The notes below the pieces were generated by a model, which was not told the DNA's origin, did not search any database, and worked only from the letters and a program-made list of their open reading frames with translations. Both the position numbers and the translations under genes were made by a program. This document shows, piece by piece, positions 1 to 14,060 of a stretch of DNA of 64,000 bases; the stretch's first letter is position 1; the number at the start of each line of letters is the position of its first letter. The DNA is from Acanthopleura granulata. Lineage: Eukaryota; Mollusca; Polyplacophora; Chitonida; Chitonidae. The DNA lies in the NCBI GenBank assembly GCA_016165875.1, contig JABBOT010000005.1:23566627-23630626 (forward strand), in the 5' to 3' direction.

Positions 1-657
1 TGGTGGGTTTTAGATGGAATTTTTTTCTTTATTTTTCTCTCCATGTTAATTTCTCTCTAGATCCGTATTTATTTCATTAGCAAGAGTAAAAACATTTCCC
101 TACCAACCAACCCTCACAGGTTGTTTTACCAACAAATACTTTTCCATGAATGGCCTAAATGTGACAGTCATGCATGTGGATACATGCTATATTTAACATG
201 CTTTATGGGATCCTGTTTAGATTCACTTGTATCTTGTTTGTAAGTTTGAGATTAATCCTCTGAGCAGATTAGGATTTGCTGACACAAAACAATCTGCTGC
301 AAATTAAACACCAATATTTGGTGAGAAGATTAAGACTACCTCTGTTAATCTGGAGCATGCTCAAGCCGACCTGTACACATACTATCTATGCTTACATAAA
401 TACCTACGTATGAAAATCTCAGTCTTAAATGCATGTGTACTTATCTTGAATAAGTACTGTTAAACCTAACACTGCATTCAAAGTCATCAGATCAAAAGTA
501 AAAACTTAATTAACCTGTTATAACTGTTTTGTCTTCAAAATACCAAATAGTTTATAGCACATCCATATATGTATTTCAAACTATCAAAACTGATTTCCTA
601 CAAACACTGTTTTTGGCTGCTTTTTTTTTTTGTGCCTTTTAAGACCGAACGCTCCAT
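1..657. other. AT-rich non-coding stretch
   Basis: I see no coding exon, repeat array or recognisable element here. If the minus-strand gene at 658-2323 has further exons, they would lie here or to the left of the window. Confidence 0.4.
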
Positions 658-978
658 TTACATCAAGATTTTCCAGTATTGCAAGTCAGTGTCTGGGTGG
701 ATCTGCCATTTAAATGTCCACCTGTTCAGTTCGAGGGATAACTTGTGATCTGTACCCATGTTGTGGTTTGTACAGCCAACAACTTCGCAAGACTTGGGCA
801 TCTTTAAGAGGGAGAAATAGTTGACGTGTGTATGTTTAGCATAGTTCACAATGGCGACCAGATTTGTTTTCACCACCGTGTTATAGCGAGTAGCGTTACC
901 ATGGGCGACATGCCCGAGTGCCCGGATGTGTGCGGTCTCAAATATGCTTGCAAGAAACATTTGACATCTTTCACCTGT
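658..978 (-). CDS. candidate second exon with THAP-like start motif
   Basis: An acceptor (TTTTGTGACAG) ends at 979 on the minus strand. From 978 an open frame runs 106 codons to a TAA at 658-660. It is phase 0, which matches the phase-0 donor of the exon at 1259-2323. In its second half the frame holds MPKSC....GCTNHN (ATG at 799-801). That is the M-P-x-x-C-x4-C-x-N opening of the THAP zinc finger, a C2CH DNA-binding domain common in genes derived from P-element transposases. The later Cys-x2-His and the AVPTF box of a full THAP domain are not visible, so it is truncated or continues in another frame or exon. I do not recognise the first half (residues like HVAHGNATRYN and VNYAKHTHVNYF). It could be a true exon, a THAP pseudogene fragment, or chance. 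Confidence 0.35.
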   Translation of the reverse strand, partial: TGERCQMFLASIFETAHIRALGHVAHGNATRYNTVVKTNLVAIVNYAKHTHVNYFSLLKMPKSCEVVGCTNHNMGTDHKLSLELNRWTFKWQIHPDTDLQYWKILM

Positions 979-1258
979 CTGTCACAAAATTAAAAATATA
1001 ATCATTACCTGAGCACTGTTATGAGTATTCACTACCATTTCTCTCCCCTAAAGTTGATATCAATCATTAAAGTTAAATTTAAGATCATCAGTTGCTTTCA
1101 ATTTTTGTTTGTGAACAGTATTACACATATGCATTCTCCTGTCTGCAGTGCTGGTGACCTCCCATTACAACCCAGGGCAAAGAACTTGTCAGAGAGGTAT
1201 AGCCCTAGGGGGTAGGTATGGGAAGGCAAGGTTAAACATAGATACCCTTTATACTGAC
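979..1258 (-). other. candidate intron between the two minus-strand exons
   Basis: This stretch is bounded by a GTCAGT donor (1253-1258, read on the minus strand) and a CAG acceptor at 979-981. It is about 280 bp and non-coding. Short plus-strand frames across it look like shadows. Confidence 0.35.
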
Positions 1259-2323
1259 CTTTGGCAGAGATGCTGGACACCTGGACACTTTTCGGCCAGA
1301 TTTTCGTGTTTGATCGTTGCCCTCTTCAGGTTGATGGCCAAACAGGGTTAGACAACTCTCCACGAGTTGCTCCACACCATTCAGGGCAATGGTTGGAGTT
1401 TTGTTCACCTGGTAGTCACTCTGGGAATGAACAATGCCCCGGACGGGAAATGCCACGGGAGCAGCCTCTTTGCCAAGAGTGTCCACTGACCTGGCTCGAT
1501 TGTTTAGGTCGTATTGTCGGGAACAAAACCTCTTGTGCATGATGTCCAGCAGACTGGCCTTTTGACCGGTGGGCAGTTCCTGTAGGCTCGTGGTTGCTTG
1601 GGAAAACCCGTCTTGTAACCCATCTGACAGGAACGCCTTGCTCTTACTGTCCAAGCTCCCCCGGTGATGTGGATTGGTCAGGTGGGAATTTCGCCTAATG
1701 CTGCGCGACTGCCGACTTGACACGCATTCAGAGTCTCTCGTTGCACCATGCCAGGTGTGTGCATCGTACTCTGCAGCGTCGACCAAAAGGTCTCCACCAT
1801 TCTCCATAACAAAATCCATATCCTCTGCTTCGCGAGAATAACTCTGCGCAAATCCTTCGAAAGGTTCCTTGCAAGATGCAGTTGGATTTTGAAAAGATTT
1901 GCAGGAACCAGATTTTTCCAAGGAGCAATCATGAGCACATTTGTCATAATCAGCTGACAACTGTACATCATCACTGGATCGCGCGTTTCTGGGAACAGAC
2001 GATGCTCGAACTGGTCTAAACCCAAGACGCCGTGATGAATTTTTTGTCTGTCTCCTCTCTATCTGTGGTAAATACATTGTCTGTCCTGTTTCTACTGTTT
2101 TACATTGTTGTTGTTTTCCACCAGTGTCATTCACACCCATCTTCAGAACTTTTGGACCAGCTTCCAGATTTTCCCACCGTGGCCGCGGACAAGATGAGGT
2201 TTTAGGGAGGTCCAATGTCTGCGCCTCCATGGCAACCACCGGGGCTATTATCCGAAGTTCGCACGACGTTTTCCCGCCACTGCCACACCCATCCACCTCC
2301 ACTTCGACAGTTCTGAATTCCAT
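1259..2323 (-). CDS. 5' coding exon of an unrecognised gene (355 codons)
   Basis: The ATG at 2321-2323 has G at -3 and G at +4. The frame stays open for 355 codons to LPK, where AAG is followed by GTCAGT, a good 5' splice site, so coding probably continues in another exon rather than to the TAA at 1232. The protein is polar and low in hydrophobics, with many Ser, Arg, Lys, Asp and scattered Cys. I see no signal peptide, membrane segment or repeat, so it is probably largely disordered. A basic Ser/Arg stretch (SSRQSRSIRRNSH) lies near residue 200. I cannot name a family. It is divergent to ARMC3, with about 12 kb between the two ATGs, so its transcription start may lie far upstream. Length, start context and donor make a real gene likely; its function is unknown. 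Confidence 0.6.
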
Positions 2324-5109
2324 TTCACCAAACTATCCCAGGAGGAATAACACACCAACACTATACCCTACTACAAAGTTACGCAACACAAAACACCCTG
2401 AGGTCATTTCTGACTCTGTGCGTAGGAGTCTGCATCTGAGATTCGTTGTGAAAAATCCTGCCGCAGTACAACCCACTGTGCTCCCATCCCACACGACTGA
2501 GTATTAACACGTGTCCAGGATGTTGAACAGTCACTTGGGCTTTTTTGATTCCTTGTGAAATCAGACTACATCACTGTACATGAATATGTCTCTCTTAATA
2601 CTTGGCTCTTAAAACATAAATTCTCTCTCCCAGTCATCTCGATCTTGAAGTTAAGGAATCAAAATCAGTCCAGGTTCAGATTTAGTCCAAAGGATAATGT
2701 TGCAGTCCTTCTGCCTTAATCCTCAGGCGGTTCATTTCTGACAACCTTGTCAACAGAGTATAACAACAAATCTGTAAAAATAACAGAAGAAAAAAATAAC
2801 TTGCTAATGACAAGGCTGCTTAATGACAACATGACAGTTGTCTTGGAACAGTTAAGATGTGGTATATATGTGCAATACTCTATAAACCACCTGAAAGATC
2901 AAAACACCCATTTATACAATGTAGCAAATGGTCACAGTAAATAACTGGTGAAATCCTGCCTCTCGCCCATTAACTCCATTTACACATGTAATAGGCCAAA
3001 AAGGAAAAAAAGAGGCTATGAAATTGAGAGGAATTAGAGGTCACTAGTCTAGAATTACCCAAACAGCTGTTTTATCGTCACAGTTAATAAAGAATAACAT
3101 GAAAAGGAGAAAACAAAAACTTGAATTGTATTTATCTGTCATCTTCAATCATTATCAAAAGAACAAAACAGAAACAAGAGCCACACACACACAAAGATTA
3201 ACACTTGAATACACAATTAAGACAACTGTGAACAATGCAAGGGCAAACTGTGAACATTTTTTATTTAATTGACTGGTGGTTTTATGATTCATGAGTAACA
3301 TTTACCCAATCCATGACACAGCATGCCCAAAGTAACAGTTACCCAATCCATGATACAGCATTCTCAAAGAAAAGCACAGGCTACTTTCACATGATAAAAA
3401 TAATTACATGTATTTATATATCCAAAATCCTCCACAAATTCGACCAGTAAATTATGAATTCAGATGCAATTTGAAGACATAATTAGTAACATTTTGATTA
3501 TTAATCAGGTAGGGGAACATTTGAACTTCCAGCAAATTTGAAAACCGCCTTTCCAGATCAGAAAGCATTCCTAAATTAAGACGCCACAACATACACTATG
3601 TCTATAGTCGAATTTGTTGAGGATTTAGGGTAAGTTAAACATCACATCAAAGACAATTGTCCACACAGATCACTTCATAAAAGCCTCTTCCTGCTCTTTC
3701 ATTGTTATTTATAGCATCAAGGCGTTATGCCTGACATGACCATGTGATCTATCATAAATGCATCCAATAAAGCGTGAAAGTGGGTAATGAAGAAGCTTCA
3801 TGTATTATCAGCAGACTAATTAGCTCTGCTTTGAGGCCATATCATTAATTATTCATGGATATAAATCTTACACACAATGCTGTTAACTTACATGTGGCTG
3901 AAGTGTGCTGTTCATTTGTTACTCATTGTTAATTATGTATGTTTTTTTTGTCGTAACACTTCTACATTTAGAATACCGTTAATTCTTTCTGCAATTACCA
4001 TACCAAATACTTCTGGTTTCTAGACACAGATCCAAGTACCAGAGAGTGTTTTGTTTCAGTTATTATTCCTGTCATTAAAGTGACATATCATAAATGACCT
4101 AAATTTCCACCCACCCCCACATTCACATTTTTCAGTAGGATATGATCTTACCCTCCATACAAACCTTGAAACATTCACTGAGCTCCCAGGATCCAGACAA
4201 ATGAGCTATTTTGTCAAAGACATAATTTTATGTCATTTAGGGTACATGTTCAAACTATACTGGACAAGCGAAACTTTTGGGGGATACTGGACAGCAAATT
4301 GTCATTCACACCTTAAGTAACTTAGATATACAGGTACAACATTATGAACTGTAAGGCAGACATCTTTGTCTACACATGTACTTGTATGTGCCATCAACAA
4401 AGATCAAAGCCTAACAAATTCAGGCAGCCAAAAGAGCTGAAAGGCTTTGATCAGAGCATTAAAGAAGTATATATTCTGTACGCTGTATTTGATATAGGAA
4501 GTATGATTTTGTCTCAGACTAAATTACTGTCAGGTTCTATGTGTTTCCATTTTTTTAATCTTATAAAAGGGTTTTGAGGTTTGTTTATAATAGCGGACGG
4601 AAGGTATCCAACTTAAAAAAAAGCTTTAGTACCAAAATGATACTGTTTTAGTTTATTACCCCTGAAAATTCCTTTTTTGGGAAAGAATGAGTGATTGCTT
4701 GGGGTTTAACGTCATACTTTTGGGGAGAATTCTTAGGACTGTAAACTAAATGAGGACATGCACAGGTCACTCTGACATTTATGCTGCATCATGAAATGGA
4801 ACTGTCTGTACGACATTCAAATGGATCATTTACAGATCGCCTATGAAAAAGTAGGAAGACCACGCAACTTTCCCACATAACAATTAACAACAGACAAACT
4901 GGGTGACACAGGACACAGATTCTGAGAGTTGTGCTGATTTTAGAAAGGTATACATTCGTTTGGAATGTAAGATGACATACAGGAAATAAACGTTTCAACA
5001 CCAAAAGAAATAACTTTCTTATTGCTTCATCATCCTAAAAAATGCACCTCTGAAAGCAAATTTATAGGTATATTCAGAAGTCTATTAATTATTAAGTCTG
5101 GTTAACTTT
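2324..5109. other. non-coding spacer or 5' UTR intron
   Basis: No convincing exon is seen. Two imperfect copies of a phrase containing TTACCCAATCCATGA lie in tandem at about 3297-3370. At 4685-4735 there is a short phrase (GCTTGGGGTTTAACGTC) matching the start of the dispersed repeat found at 45755 and 58350. The rest is AT-rich sequence without structure I can name. Confidence 0.4.
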
Positions 5110-5215
5110 TACTTATTTATTTGATTGTTGTTATATGCAGTACTCAAGAATATTTCCCTTATATACAATGACAGCAGCCAGCATTATGGTGGGAGGTCTG
5201 GTTGATAGACTGAGA
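5110..5215 (-). mobile_element. SINE tail fragment
   Basis: This minus-strand fragment carries the family's 3' region: the TTATTTATTTGATT tail, CTCAAGAATATTTC, and the CAGCATTATGGTGGGAGG block. The tRNA-like head is missing. Confidence 0.5.
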
Positions 5216-8200
5216 CTTCTGGTTAAATACAGTGGCTGGGATGGGTACATACCACAGTTTACAAAGTTTATCTAAATAGTTGGATAGATCGATTTACTGA
5301 GTTTTATTATATTATGCTCAGGAATTAACCATGCAATACCATGCAACACAGGTCAGGTTTATCGGTGTTGGAAACCTGAGCGTTCAGCTGGAGGAAACCA
5401 CATCCAACTCACAAAACACCCCGATTTAAAGCTGTAGCCGAAGCAGTGAGAGCTGGATCCAAGTCTGTGTAATCATTAGAGGAGACAAACACCTACTTTA
5501 GCTAAAAGAAACATGCAGTGACAGCTCCTGAAAATGGTATCAAGGAAATCCACATATGTATTTTCTAATGCAATGTTTCCCTGAAGTTGCAAGCATTCCA
5601 TTTTCTAGAGCAACAGTAGTAACTACTGACTAATAATAAGTACATGTATACTTAGTGATAAATGAATTCAGACCAAGAACAATTGAAAAGAAACATTTTT
5701 TGTTAAAGGTTTATATTTTAATTTGCACATGAAATGGGGAATCATTTTCATACAACATATTTTTTTTTATACCTGGCAGCAACAATTCCCAAAATGAAAA
5801 TTATCCTTAAAGTAGGTTGATTACTTGGCTAATGTGAAGTTCATTAATGCACGAGTTATCAGGGAGGTTTTGCAAACATTCCTATTTACTTGTAAATTTG
5901 TCTACCTTATTTAGACGCTTTGAGTTGTAATTCATTTTCATAGAGATTTGGACAACATACACGGACTTCATGGAAGTATACAAAAAATGGTCACCTTTGA
6001 AACACTCTAAATCAGCCAATGCAACCCTTACCACAAAACTGCAATAAACAGCCTGGGAAACCCTTTAAAAGATGGGGAGCCAGAACAGCTCCTTGGCTCA
6101 CCCCAGTAGGTTTATGTACAAGCTTCATGTATTTAATTACATCTACAAAGCAAGCGGTAAACTGCCCCTACTGTGTGGAAGAGCAAGAACAGCTGTGCAA
6201 GCACTAGTACAGGCCAACCAGCAACTGTTGCAACAGGAAGATTCTTGTATACACAGGGAAACACACACATCCCTACAAATGTCCATTTACATATACATAG
6301 GACTCTTACTGCTGTACACAAGTCTGTGTAAATCAAACGACGCAGACCTGCAACTGGCTGGCAGTTTGAACATGCAGGCAAAATTACATCTTACCTTGCA
6401 CCATGTATCCCATGCACTGTTACAAAAATTCAGCTGGACATACGATACCGCAACACACACGCACACACCCTTGCTCAACACAACCTTGGGTGATATGTGC
6501 ATAGACACAGAAATCTGTCCAAGTATTCTCGAAGCAGATCTGGATCAAGTCGACCCACACACATATAAGATATCTCAATCCAGGCTACTACTGTGACTAC
6601 CCCGTCCCGATCTCGCACTTTCCCGCCACACATGTCAACAATCTGACCAAACCCTTCCAAGGTTTCCCGTGCAGCACTCAAAACCATGCCAGTGTGCCCA
6701 GCACTTTTTTTTCTCTCTCTCTGTCAAGTTTTTTTTCTTTTTTTTTTCTGGGGGTGTTCTTTTTCTCCCTTTTTTCCCCCTATTGGTCTGTCACTTTCAA
6801 ACGAGAAGCTTTTCCCACACATAGGCGGGCCCAGAAAAAAGTCCAGCCTAAAACTGAGTCACTCCATGTGTTAAAAGGGAGTCCACATCATAACCTTCTC
6901 TCTCTGGTTCTGCATATGCCTGGAGCTATTTCAGCAAATCACCAGTTAACATTTGAAAGCCCCCACAGCCATTGTAGTCTGCCATCTGAGCACCTCATAC
7001 TTAACATCTACTGAAATCAACCAAAGAGCTCTCTGGCTCACTATAGCACTTAGGGCAAGACCCTTATCAGGGAAGATAACAAGGGAAATCATAGCTCTGT
7101 ACTGGCCTGTGGATATAAACAACTGTCATGAGAGTAGCCTGCATGCTAGAAAAAAGGTCTGCCAAGGAATAAAAACTTTTCGGCCTGACCCATTGCAACA
7201 TGGCTGGTACTTCATTCATTAGGTTAGTTAACTATTTTGTAATGAGCCATTACCACTAGTTTTGGTAATGTGGCATATCATTTTGATTTCACAAGGTTGT
7301 GGTGTTACAGATATACATTGTGTGATAGTCGAATTTCTTGGATGCAGGCAGGGAACAAAATATACCCATTCAATTTATTCTGACATAACCTAACCAACTC
7401 CAAAGCAATGCCATAAACAATCTGAATTAGTTATAGTACTTTTGACATTTTCCCCAACATGCTGCCAAATGATAAAATACCTCAGTAACCCTATATCCTT
7501 CTGTGCCTTTGCTTTGTACCATGCACTAAACACCACATATTGTCGGTTGACAATCGGTGGTTACAGGGGACATTAGTTAAGCGAGAAAATGTTTCCACAC
7601 ACTGTACAGATTTTTAATCCAATTCTTTATAGTACTGCTTCGTTTTTTTTACCAACTATATAGTTTCCATACTGGATAAAAAGAAACGTGAACTTAGTTC
7701 GTATAGCCTCTGTATTAGTTACCAGACCTCTAAGCATTTTCCCTAGTAATTGCTTTTTCCACCTTCATTGTGATTATTTATTTGATTGTCACTTAATGAC
7801 CCCCCCCTCCCCCAAGGAATGGTGTTTACCAATAAGGCAGCGAAGCATACATGAACAGTATCTATGGTTCCTCAAGCTATACCTGAGGTACATCTGAAAT
7901 ATTTACCTACAGACAATACAATGTCAGAGCCTACTGGCTTTTCCACCAGTCATGCACACTCCCTCATACAAGAGGTCTAATATATAAGCACGTGCAAGGT
8001 GAGGAAAAACAAAGAAAAGGAACAGAATGCAACTGCCCGATTAGCTGGGTTCCTAAAGGGATAATGTTTATAAATATGGAACTGGGTGATGGTTATGTAT
8101 ATGATGTGTAAGAAAACGATTCAGTTCAGATCATAGGAGCTATGTACACCACCATTTCATGGAAATCTCTGCAGTACGTTCACAGGTTCTGTACGGACAA

Positions 8201-11200
8201 AATAACACCTTAAAGCTCATAAGTGGGGTGGGGGGCTGCTACTGATACAAACAGCGTGAGCTAGTTTACATCCAAGGGAAGGTGTACGTAAATTTTCATG
8301 GAAACCGATGCATTACTTCAGGAGCTACGTGGGAAAAATAGGACATACAGACAGACAGACGATCAGCATACCTCTGATATATAAAAAATGAGAAATCTTT
8401 TAATGATGTCAAAAGTAAATGATCAGGACACTGTCTCATGACGCACATTAAGCAGTCTTTACAGCTATGTGCATCTGTACAATATCAGTTATTTTTGCAT
8501 GCAGCTCTATTTTCACACCGCCTTTCCACTGATGCATACTTAAGTCAGCATGTTTGATCTGCCAATGCACAAATGATGTCTCCAGGGATACGTTTTCTAA
8601 AAGATTCGATACAAATGCTTGTGTGAAGCATGTTTAGTCGTTCCACAAATTCATAAGGACAGATCGTATTACCCTTACCAGGTATTCATATTTTGGATGA
8701 AAAGTAAGTTAACTCAGTTTATTGTTATTCCTCAACATGGAATGTCACCATTTTCTTCATTTTAAAATAATTTTATATACTGTTTTGGGGATGGAACAAG
8801 CCTAAGGGAGTTTTACTTCTGCCAAATATCTTCTGACCATTTATACATTTACTATATTCCTATCTGATTTTCATGGTAATTACTGTAAATTATTCATTTA
8901 CGTGTTACTATTTGGTAACTAAACATATACAACATTCAGACTTGAATTTTACTGTCATATTTCTTTGGTAAACCAGGAATAGTGAAATGGAGGCCATTTC
9001 CACATATCTATTTAGTAGAAACACTTCAGCTGGATGAAGACAAATTTAGACTATATGATGTAACACAGCTTACAGCCTACATCTCTGCTCTACATCTGAC
9101 AGGGGTAAATAGAAAATGCCTGGCAGCATAATTTTTCTATCAACATCCCCATATTACATCAGGAGAATTCCAAAAAATAGTAATCAACATCAGAAAATGT
9201 CTGACTCTAAAAGGGTCTGCATGTAGACATACCCTCATTCCTCAACCTTTTCCCATATGAAAGAGCAACTTTCAATGCAATTTATGCATATTTTTAATTT
9301 AATTTTGAAGGCAAAACTGTATTTGTTGGGTTGGTCAGTTTCAGGGCTACACAAAAAATGTAATTTTACCAGTCAACACAGAATCATGCCTTCAGAATAT
9401 GCATAAATAAACACCTTGTAAACATGAGAAAAGGTTGAAGAATTACAGTTATGTGCTGTTATACAGTGTACAGTGCTTTGAAATTTACCACATGTTCTTT
9501 GCAAAAACTTGAACAGGTATGGTTTACAGCAGCCTACCACAAAATTAAGCCCATGGACTGCATTACCCTCATGTAAGCTGTGTAAAATCAGCTTTGGTCT
9601 ACTCAACACATCATTAGCAACAAACTTCAGCAAAATAACCAAAACGATGCTCATAAAATTTCCCCTAGTTTCTTACCGGCTGATTCGCATGTTGAGTTTT
9701 GGCACATGTCATCTTGGGAAAACTTCAATTAAGGATAAACACAGAGAGTTTAGTTTTACTAACAGCTATCAGCATGAACAGGCCCAGCGTACATCATTAC
9801 AGCCAGCATTAAATAGTGAGAAAGTAATGAGATGAACAAGTACTCCCTGAGGTCTGGCGGAGATGGAGGCAATTCTGCTGCTGGTGCCGCTATACTCCAC
9901 CTTCTTTTGTTTATAAACACACAGGACAAAAGATTTCACCCATGATAGGCTCTGCTGCACACCCACATAAAGTGGAGGAGGGTTTTTTTTGGGGGGGGGG
10001 GAGTTGGGGATACAATATAGAGGATGATATATGAGATTGTGGGGGTACAGCTGACATTTGTCGACCCCCCTTACTGTTCCCGCCTAACAATACCAGGGCC
10101 TGTCTAACAACAACTGTATTTAGGAGCTGAATAGCTGAGCAGCTTAGTCTCCTGTTTGTACAAATACTCCACATCCTGAGAAACCATAAACAATTAATCT
10201 TTAACACATGTCCTTCTCAGAGCCTACAGCTATACAGGGAGCCAGTCTATGGATTTATAAAAGCAAAAATAGAGAAACGTTTCTTTGGTCACCTTCAAAG
10301 TCTGAAGCAATGAACACCATCATATATCAGGGTAACAATATAATTATCTTTTTTAGGGTGTTATCCAACCAATTCTCCAGAAAACGGCTTTCCTCCTAAC
10401 GTTTTCAGTTGGCTTTAGATAAAGTTTTTTTTTTTATAAATTTTCCCCCCAGGTTAATTCTTCAAAATTCCTATCTTTTTCATCTTTCCCTATAGACCAA
10501 CACGACTTTTGCCTGACATGGGTTACCAGTACACCCAATAATGAACTTTTAAGGATGGCCTTGTAGATATCAAGTAATATCAAATGCTTAGCAGCAATAC
10601 TGTAATACTAGTACAGAAAACAAGTATCATTGTATTCAATTTCTTTCTCTCAGGTTGAACTTTTTACAGGAGTTTAGCAATCTTTTCCGACATACCAAAC
10701 CTAATTAAACCTGTCTCATTTGCAGAGTGTCACAATGATCATTTAGACCCTAGTATGTATAACTAGAGTTCTAAAAAGTGCACGAAGTTGTCTATAATTA
10801 CTCTCGGTGTGAACATCCCAAGACGCATTAAGATGTTACAGCTCTAACCAGCTGGCTGTTCCTTCCATTACAGAGATCAGTTACACAAATGTCACAATTT
10901 GTCCCACGCTTTTAAAAAGCAACAAAAATTACAGTAGATACCCATCTAGACCTTGTCCACTTTGAGCTATTTTAAGTCAGGAAAAGATGAGGGGATGAGA
11001 GAGGAATGATGTTCTGAGTCACTTGCCACAATTCTGTGGCAGATTCCTACATAGACTTTCTTATGCTGGGAAAATTCCGGTTGCGTCGAATTTATTGCTC
11101 TACTTAGCTGCCATAACGAGTTCAGTGTTGGTCAATTTACATGCACAGCAGCAGAAAAGCTCACTGTTCTCTTTTACATCTGGTTCTGATTTCACAGTAA

Positions 11201-11758
11201 CTAAAGTACATTACTCAGTTTATGTATTATTATGTGGTGAATCAAACAAAACACAAATACAAGTCTAGTAAACGTGAGGAACAATTTCAATTAAAAGAAA
11301 AGCATCACAATAACTGAAATATCTTGCATGAATAATTCAGATTTAAAAATAAAGTTACAGCTGAACTTTCTGACATTGTAAAGAATGCACAGGTATCGGC
11401 AAAGAAGATGCGGGGGCGGGGTGGGGGGGTTCTTTACATTTGTACCTCCTGTTTTAAAACCGTATGGTTCACTTTAGGAAAAATACAAAACAAACTGATG
11501 AGTATAATACTGTTGCACACATCATTTAAATTGTCGAAATTTTTACATATACACTGAGCAACTCAAGGCTCACCCATCAATCCAGGCGACTGGATGTCAA
11601 ACCATATTCTGACCTCCATGTGATGAGTTATTCTACCTGCTACTTGAACAGACTTTTTGCATGTATTTATTTACTTAAATACAGCCATATGTGTGTGATA
11701 CATAGTTTTAAGCTAAGCCAGTTTGTATGTTTATAAACACTGTTAGTTACAAGTATAT
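5216..11758. other. long non-coding stretch
   Basis: No exon I can support. It contains poly-T and T/C tracts (6707-6780), a short CAGACAGACAGAC run near 8349, a poly-G run near 9990 and several short open frames without codon bias or recognisable motifs. It is intergenic, or an intron of the minus-strand gene if that gene has an upstream 5' UTR exon. Confidence 0.4.
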
Positions 11759-11957
11759 TTATATTTATTTATTTACTGGTGTTTTTTAAAACAATACTCA
11801 AGAATATTTCACTTCTATATGGTGGGAGGAAAAAGGTCAACTAGCTACAGCCCAAGAAACTGCATGGGTTGGATTTGAACTCACAGTGACCCCACCAGGG
11901 AGATGCTTACGAGTCATTGCGTTACGCTAGCACACTAGCCACTCAGCCATGGTGGCC
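11759..11957 (-). mobile_element. SINE copy, near full length
   Basis: The order on the plus strand is TTATTTATTTA tail, CTCAAGAATATTTCACTT, GGTGGGAGGA, then a B-box-like TTTGAACTCACAG and an A-box-like end (CACTCAGCCATGG). This is the reverse of the plus-strand copy at 19531. About 80 bp of the middle is missing. Confidence 0.75.
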
Positions 11958-14060
11958 ATGTATACTAACACTGTATAATATTACACATCAAAAATTACCC
12001 ATAAGGTAACGTAAATCTTAGCCAAGAAAATAAATCTCTGATGCCAATGCAGATGTACTTCCAGAGTGTTATGTTCTTTATGTTCTGTGCTTCAGATCTG
12101 GCCATGTATCAGTGGGTGCTGATGTCTTCCACTTATACAATTCAGTCAAATCACACTTGTTTCCCTGATTTCTGTCAACCACTGCCTACACAGCATTTTA
12201 ACCCTGATGTTGGAACGGTTTGTTTTTTTGTTTGTTTTTGGCTAGAAAATTTGATAGCAGAAGTAATGATGATGAATAATGTGATACTACCAAAAATCAC
12301 CAAGAGATCTTAAAATACTGATGCCCCTAAGTTACTGGTGCCATAATATACCAAAGAGGGCTAGTGATAGTAATGCCTAATAAAAGTCTACTGACAGTGA
12401 CAGTGAGATCTAAACAAGATGTATTGGTCTTTTTTTTTCTTTTCCAGTACTTTTTTCACAAGCCGAATCGAATCGGTAAACTTCCAGATTTCTGTTCTGT
12501 ATCGCCCATTTTACGTTCAGAAAACAATTTGTGTTATGAAAGACCAGCATTCCATTCCGACAGGCTAAAAGTGCACCTATTTACCAATAAATCCTCTGGA
12601 AGTCGGTTAAAATGTCGTGCGTACGGGGCGTGATGACCTAAATGTCACTCGACTGAGCCAGGAGGTCACGGCCGGTCGTTCGCGGGCAAGATTTACAAAC
12701 AAACTTTTCACAGCCAAGCAACTTTCATTCAAACTAACAGCAAAGCACATTAAATATTTGGTTGATTGGGTTGCTTACCACGTCTTGATATCACATGACA
12801 AGGCATCTTACCACACACACACAAAAAGAGTTTCTCTTTCCGCTGCAAGTGGGCACATCCATTCAGTAGCAGCCAGTGGATCATGTTCAACACAGGTGCG
12901 GCCGCGAAAAAACAAACTAAACGAGTTCGAGGGAGGGGGAAGCACTCTTACCTCTCCCAAATACACACCGAGCTTTTTCTCTCTTTGACTTTAATAACAG
13001 ACCTCCTTTCTTCTCGTTATTATTTTCCTCTTCGTCAAAGAAAACACATGTACGGTATTTTTTTTTTCAAACAAAATCCTAACCCAGTAATGGCAGCAAA
13101 ATCCATCAAAGAAAAATGTTTATTGTACCTTATTTTTCTCGTACTTCACTTTCTTTTTTTTATAAATTTATCACACAAGCCTAGTTTGTATGTTTAAATA
13201 AATGTAAACAGACGTACGTATATGGCGTTCGTTACGATGCCAGAAGGGGTGGGTTTAAGCTAATCGTGTCACCTTTAATATGACCCATATTATATTCTTA
13301 TATTCTTAAACTTAAAATTGACATTGGGTCGATTGTAAGTCTATAATAATCTCTATGGAAATCAAGAAATAACATATAACATGTGATACACTTATTACAT
13401 TTAGCATCTTGCTTAAACAAACGCTGCAGGCATAGAAATAATCCCATGCAGTTACATTTTCTTGAAAACTGTAACAACATTACCAGATAGAATACTTTGA
13501 TGTGAAAAAAGCAATATGGTTCGGCCTGTCAGGAGAGAAAAATATATCCGTAACTATATATATACATATGTTCAATTAAGCGTTTATGCTTCAAAACTTA
13601 AATTGGTACGGCCATTGATCCGGACAATCTTGGCCTCCAAACTGATATTTGCATATTCGATCCCACCGCCACCCCAGGTCACGACAGCCTCCAACGCCTA
13701 TGACAAACCCAACTTAAAGTTAAATAAGCTTTTGGTTATTTACCACGTTTGAATGAAAATATCGGAATAAACTCGCGTTATATTATCCGATGTTCATTTT
13801 GGCATCGTCTTGGTTTCTTACCTCATGACACTTTTTTAACTGGCTTGAACTGATTAGCTCCGACCGAAGAACTTTAGAATCCTGAAGTACATGCACAATT
13901 TTTTATTTTATTTATTTATTTATTTTCATCAAGAACTAAACATAGATTAGGCCTTACGTAAACGTAAAGTATGCCAAATTATTTATATCACATAGTATTG
14001 TCTGTATATCTCGTCGTGTATACAGCTGCGATGTAAGTATGACATTTTGACAAGGTTTTT
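11958..14060. other. non-coding, with a CpG-bearing patch at 12600-12920
   Basis: The patch at 12600-12920 has more CpG than its surroundings (for example around 12660-12690 and 12898-12906) and could be a promoter or 5' UTR exon of the minus-strand gene. Open frames here show no protein motif. Confidence 0.3.

Noticed and set aside
6475..6687. Minus-strand frame of 70 codons with plausible codon use
   Set aside because: No motif, no clear splice sites and no neighbours to join; could be a 5' UTR exon but is not supported as coding.
12617..12988. Plus-strand frame of 123 codons in a CpG-bearing patch
   Set aside because: Composition looks random and no motif or splice site supports it.
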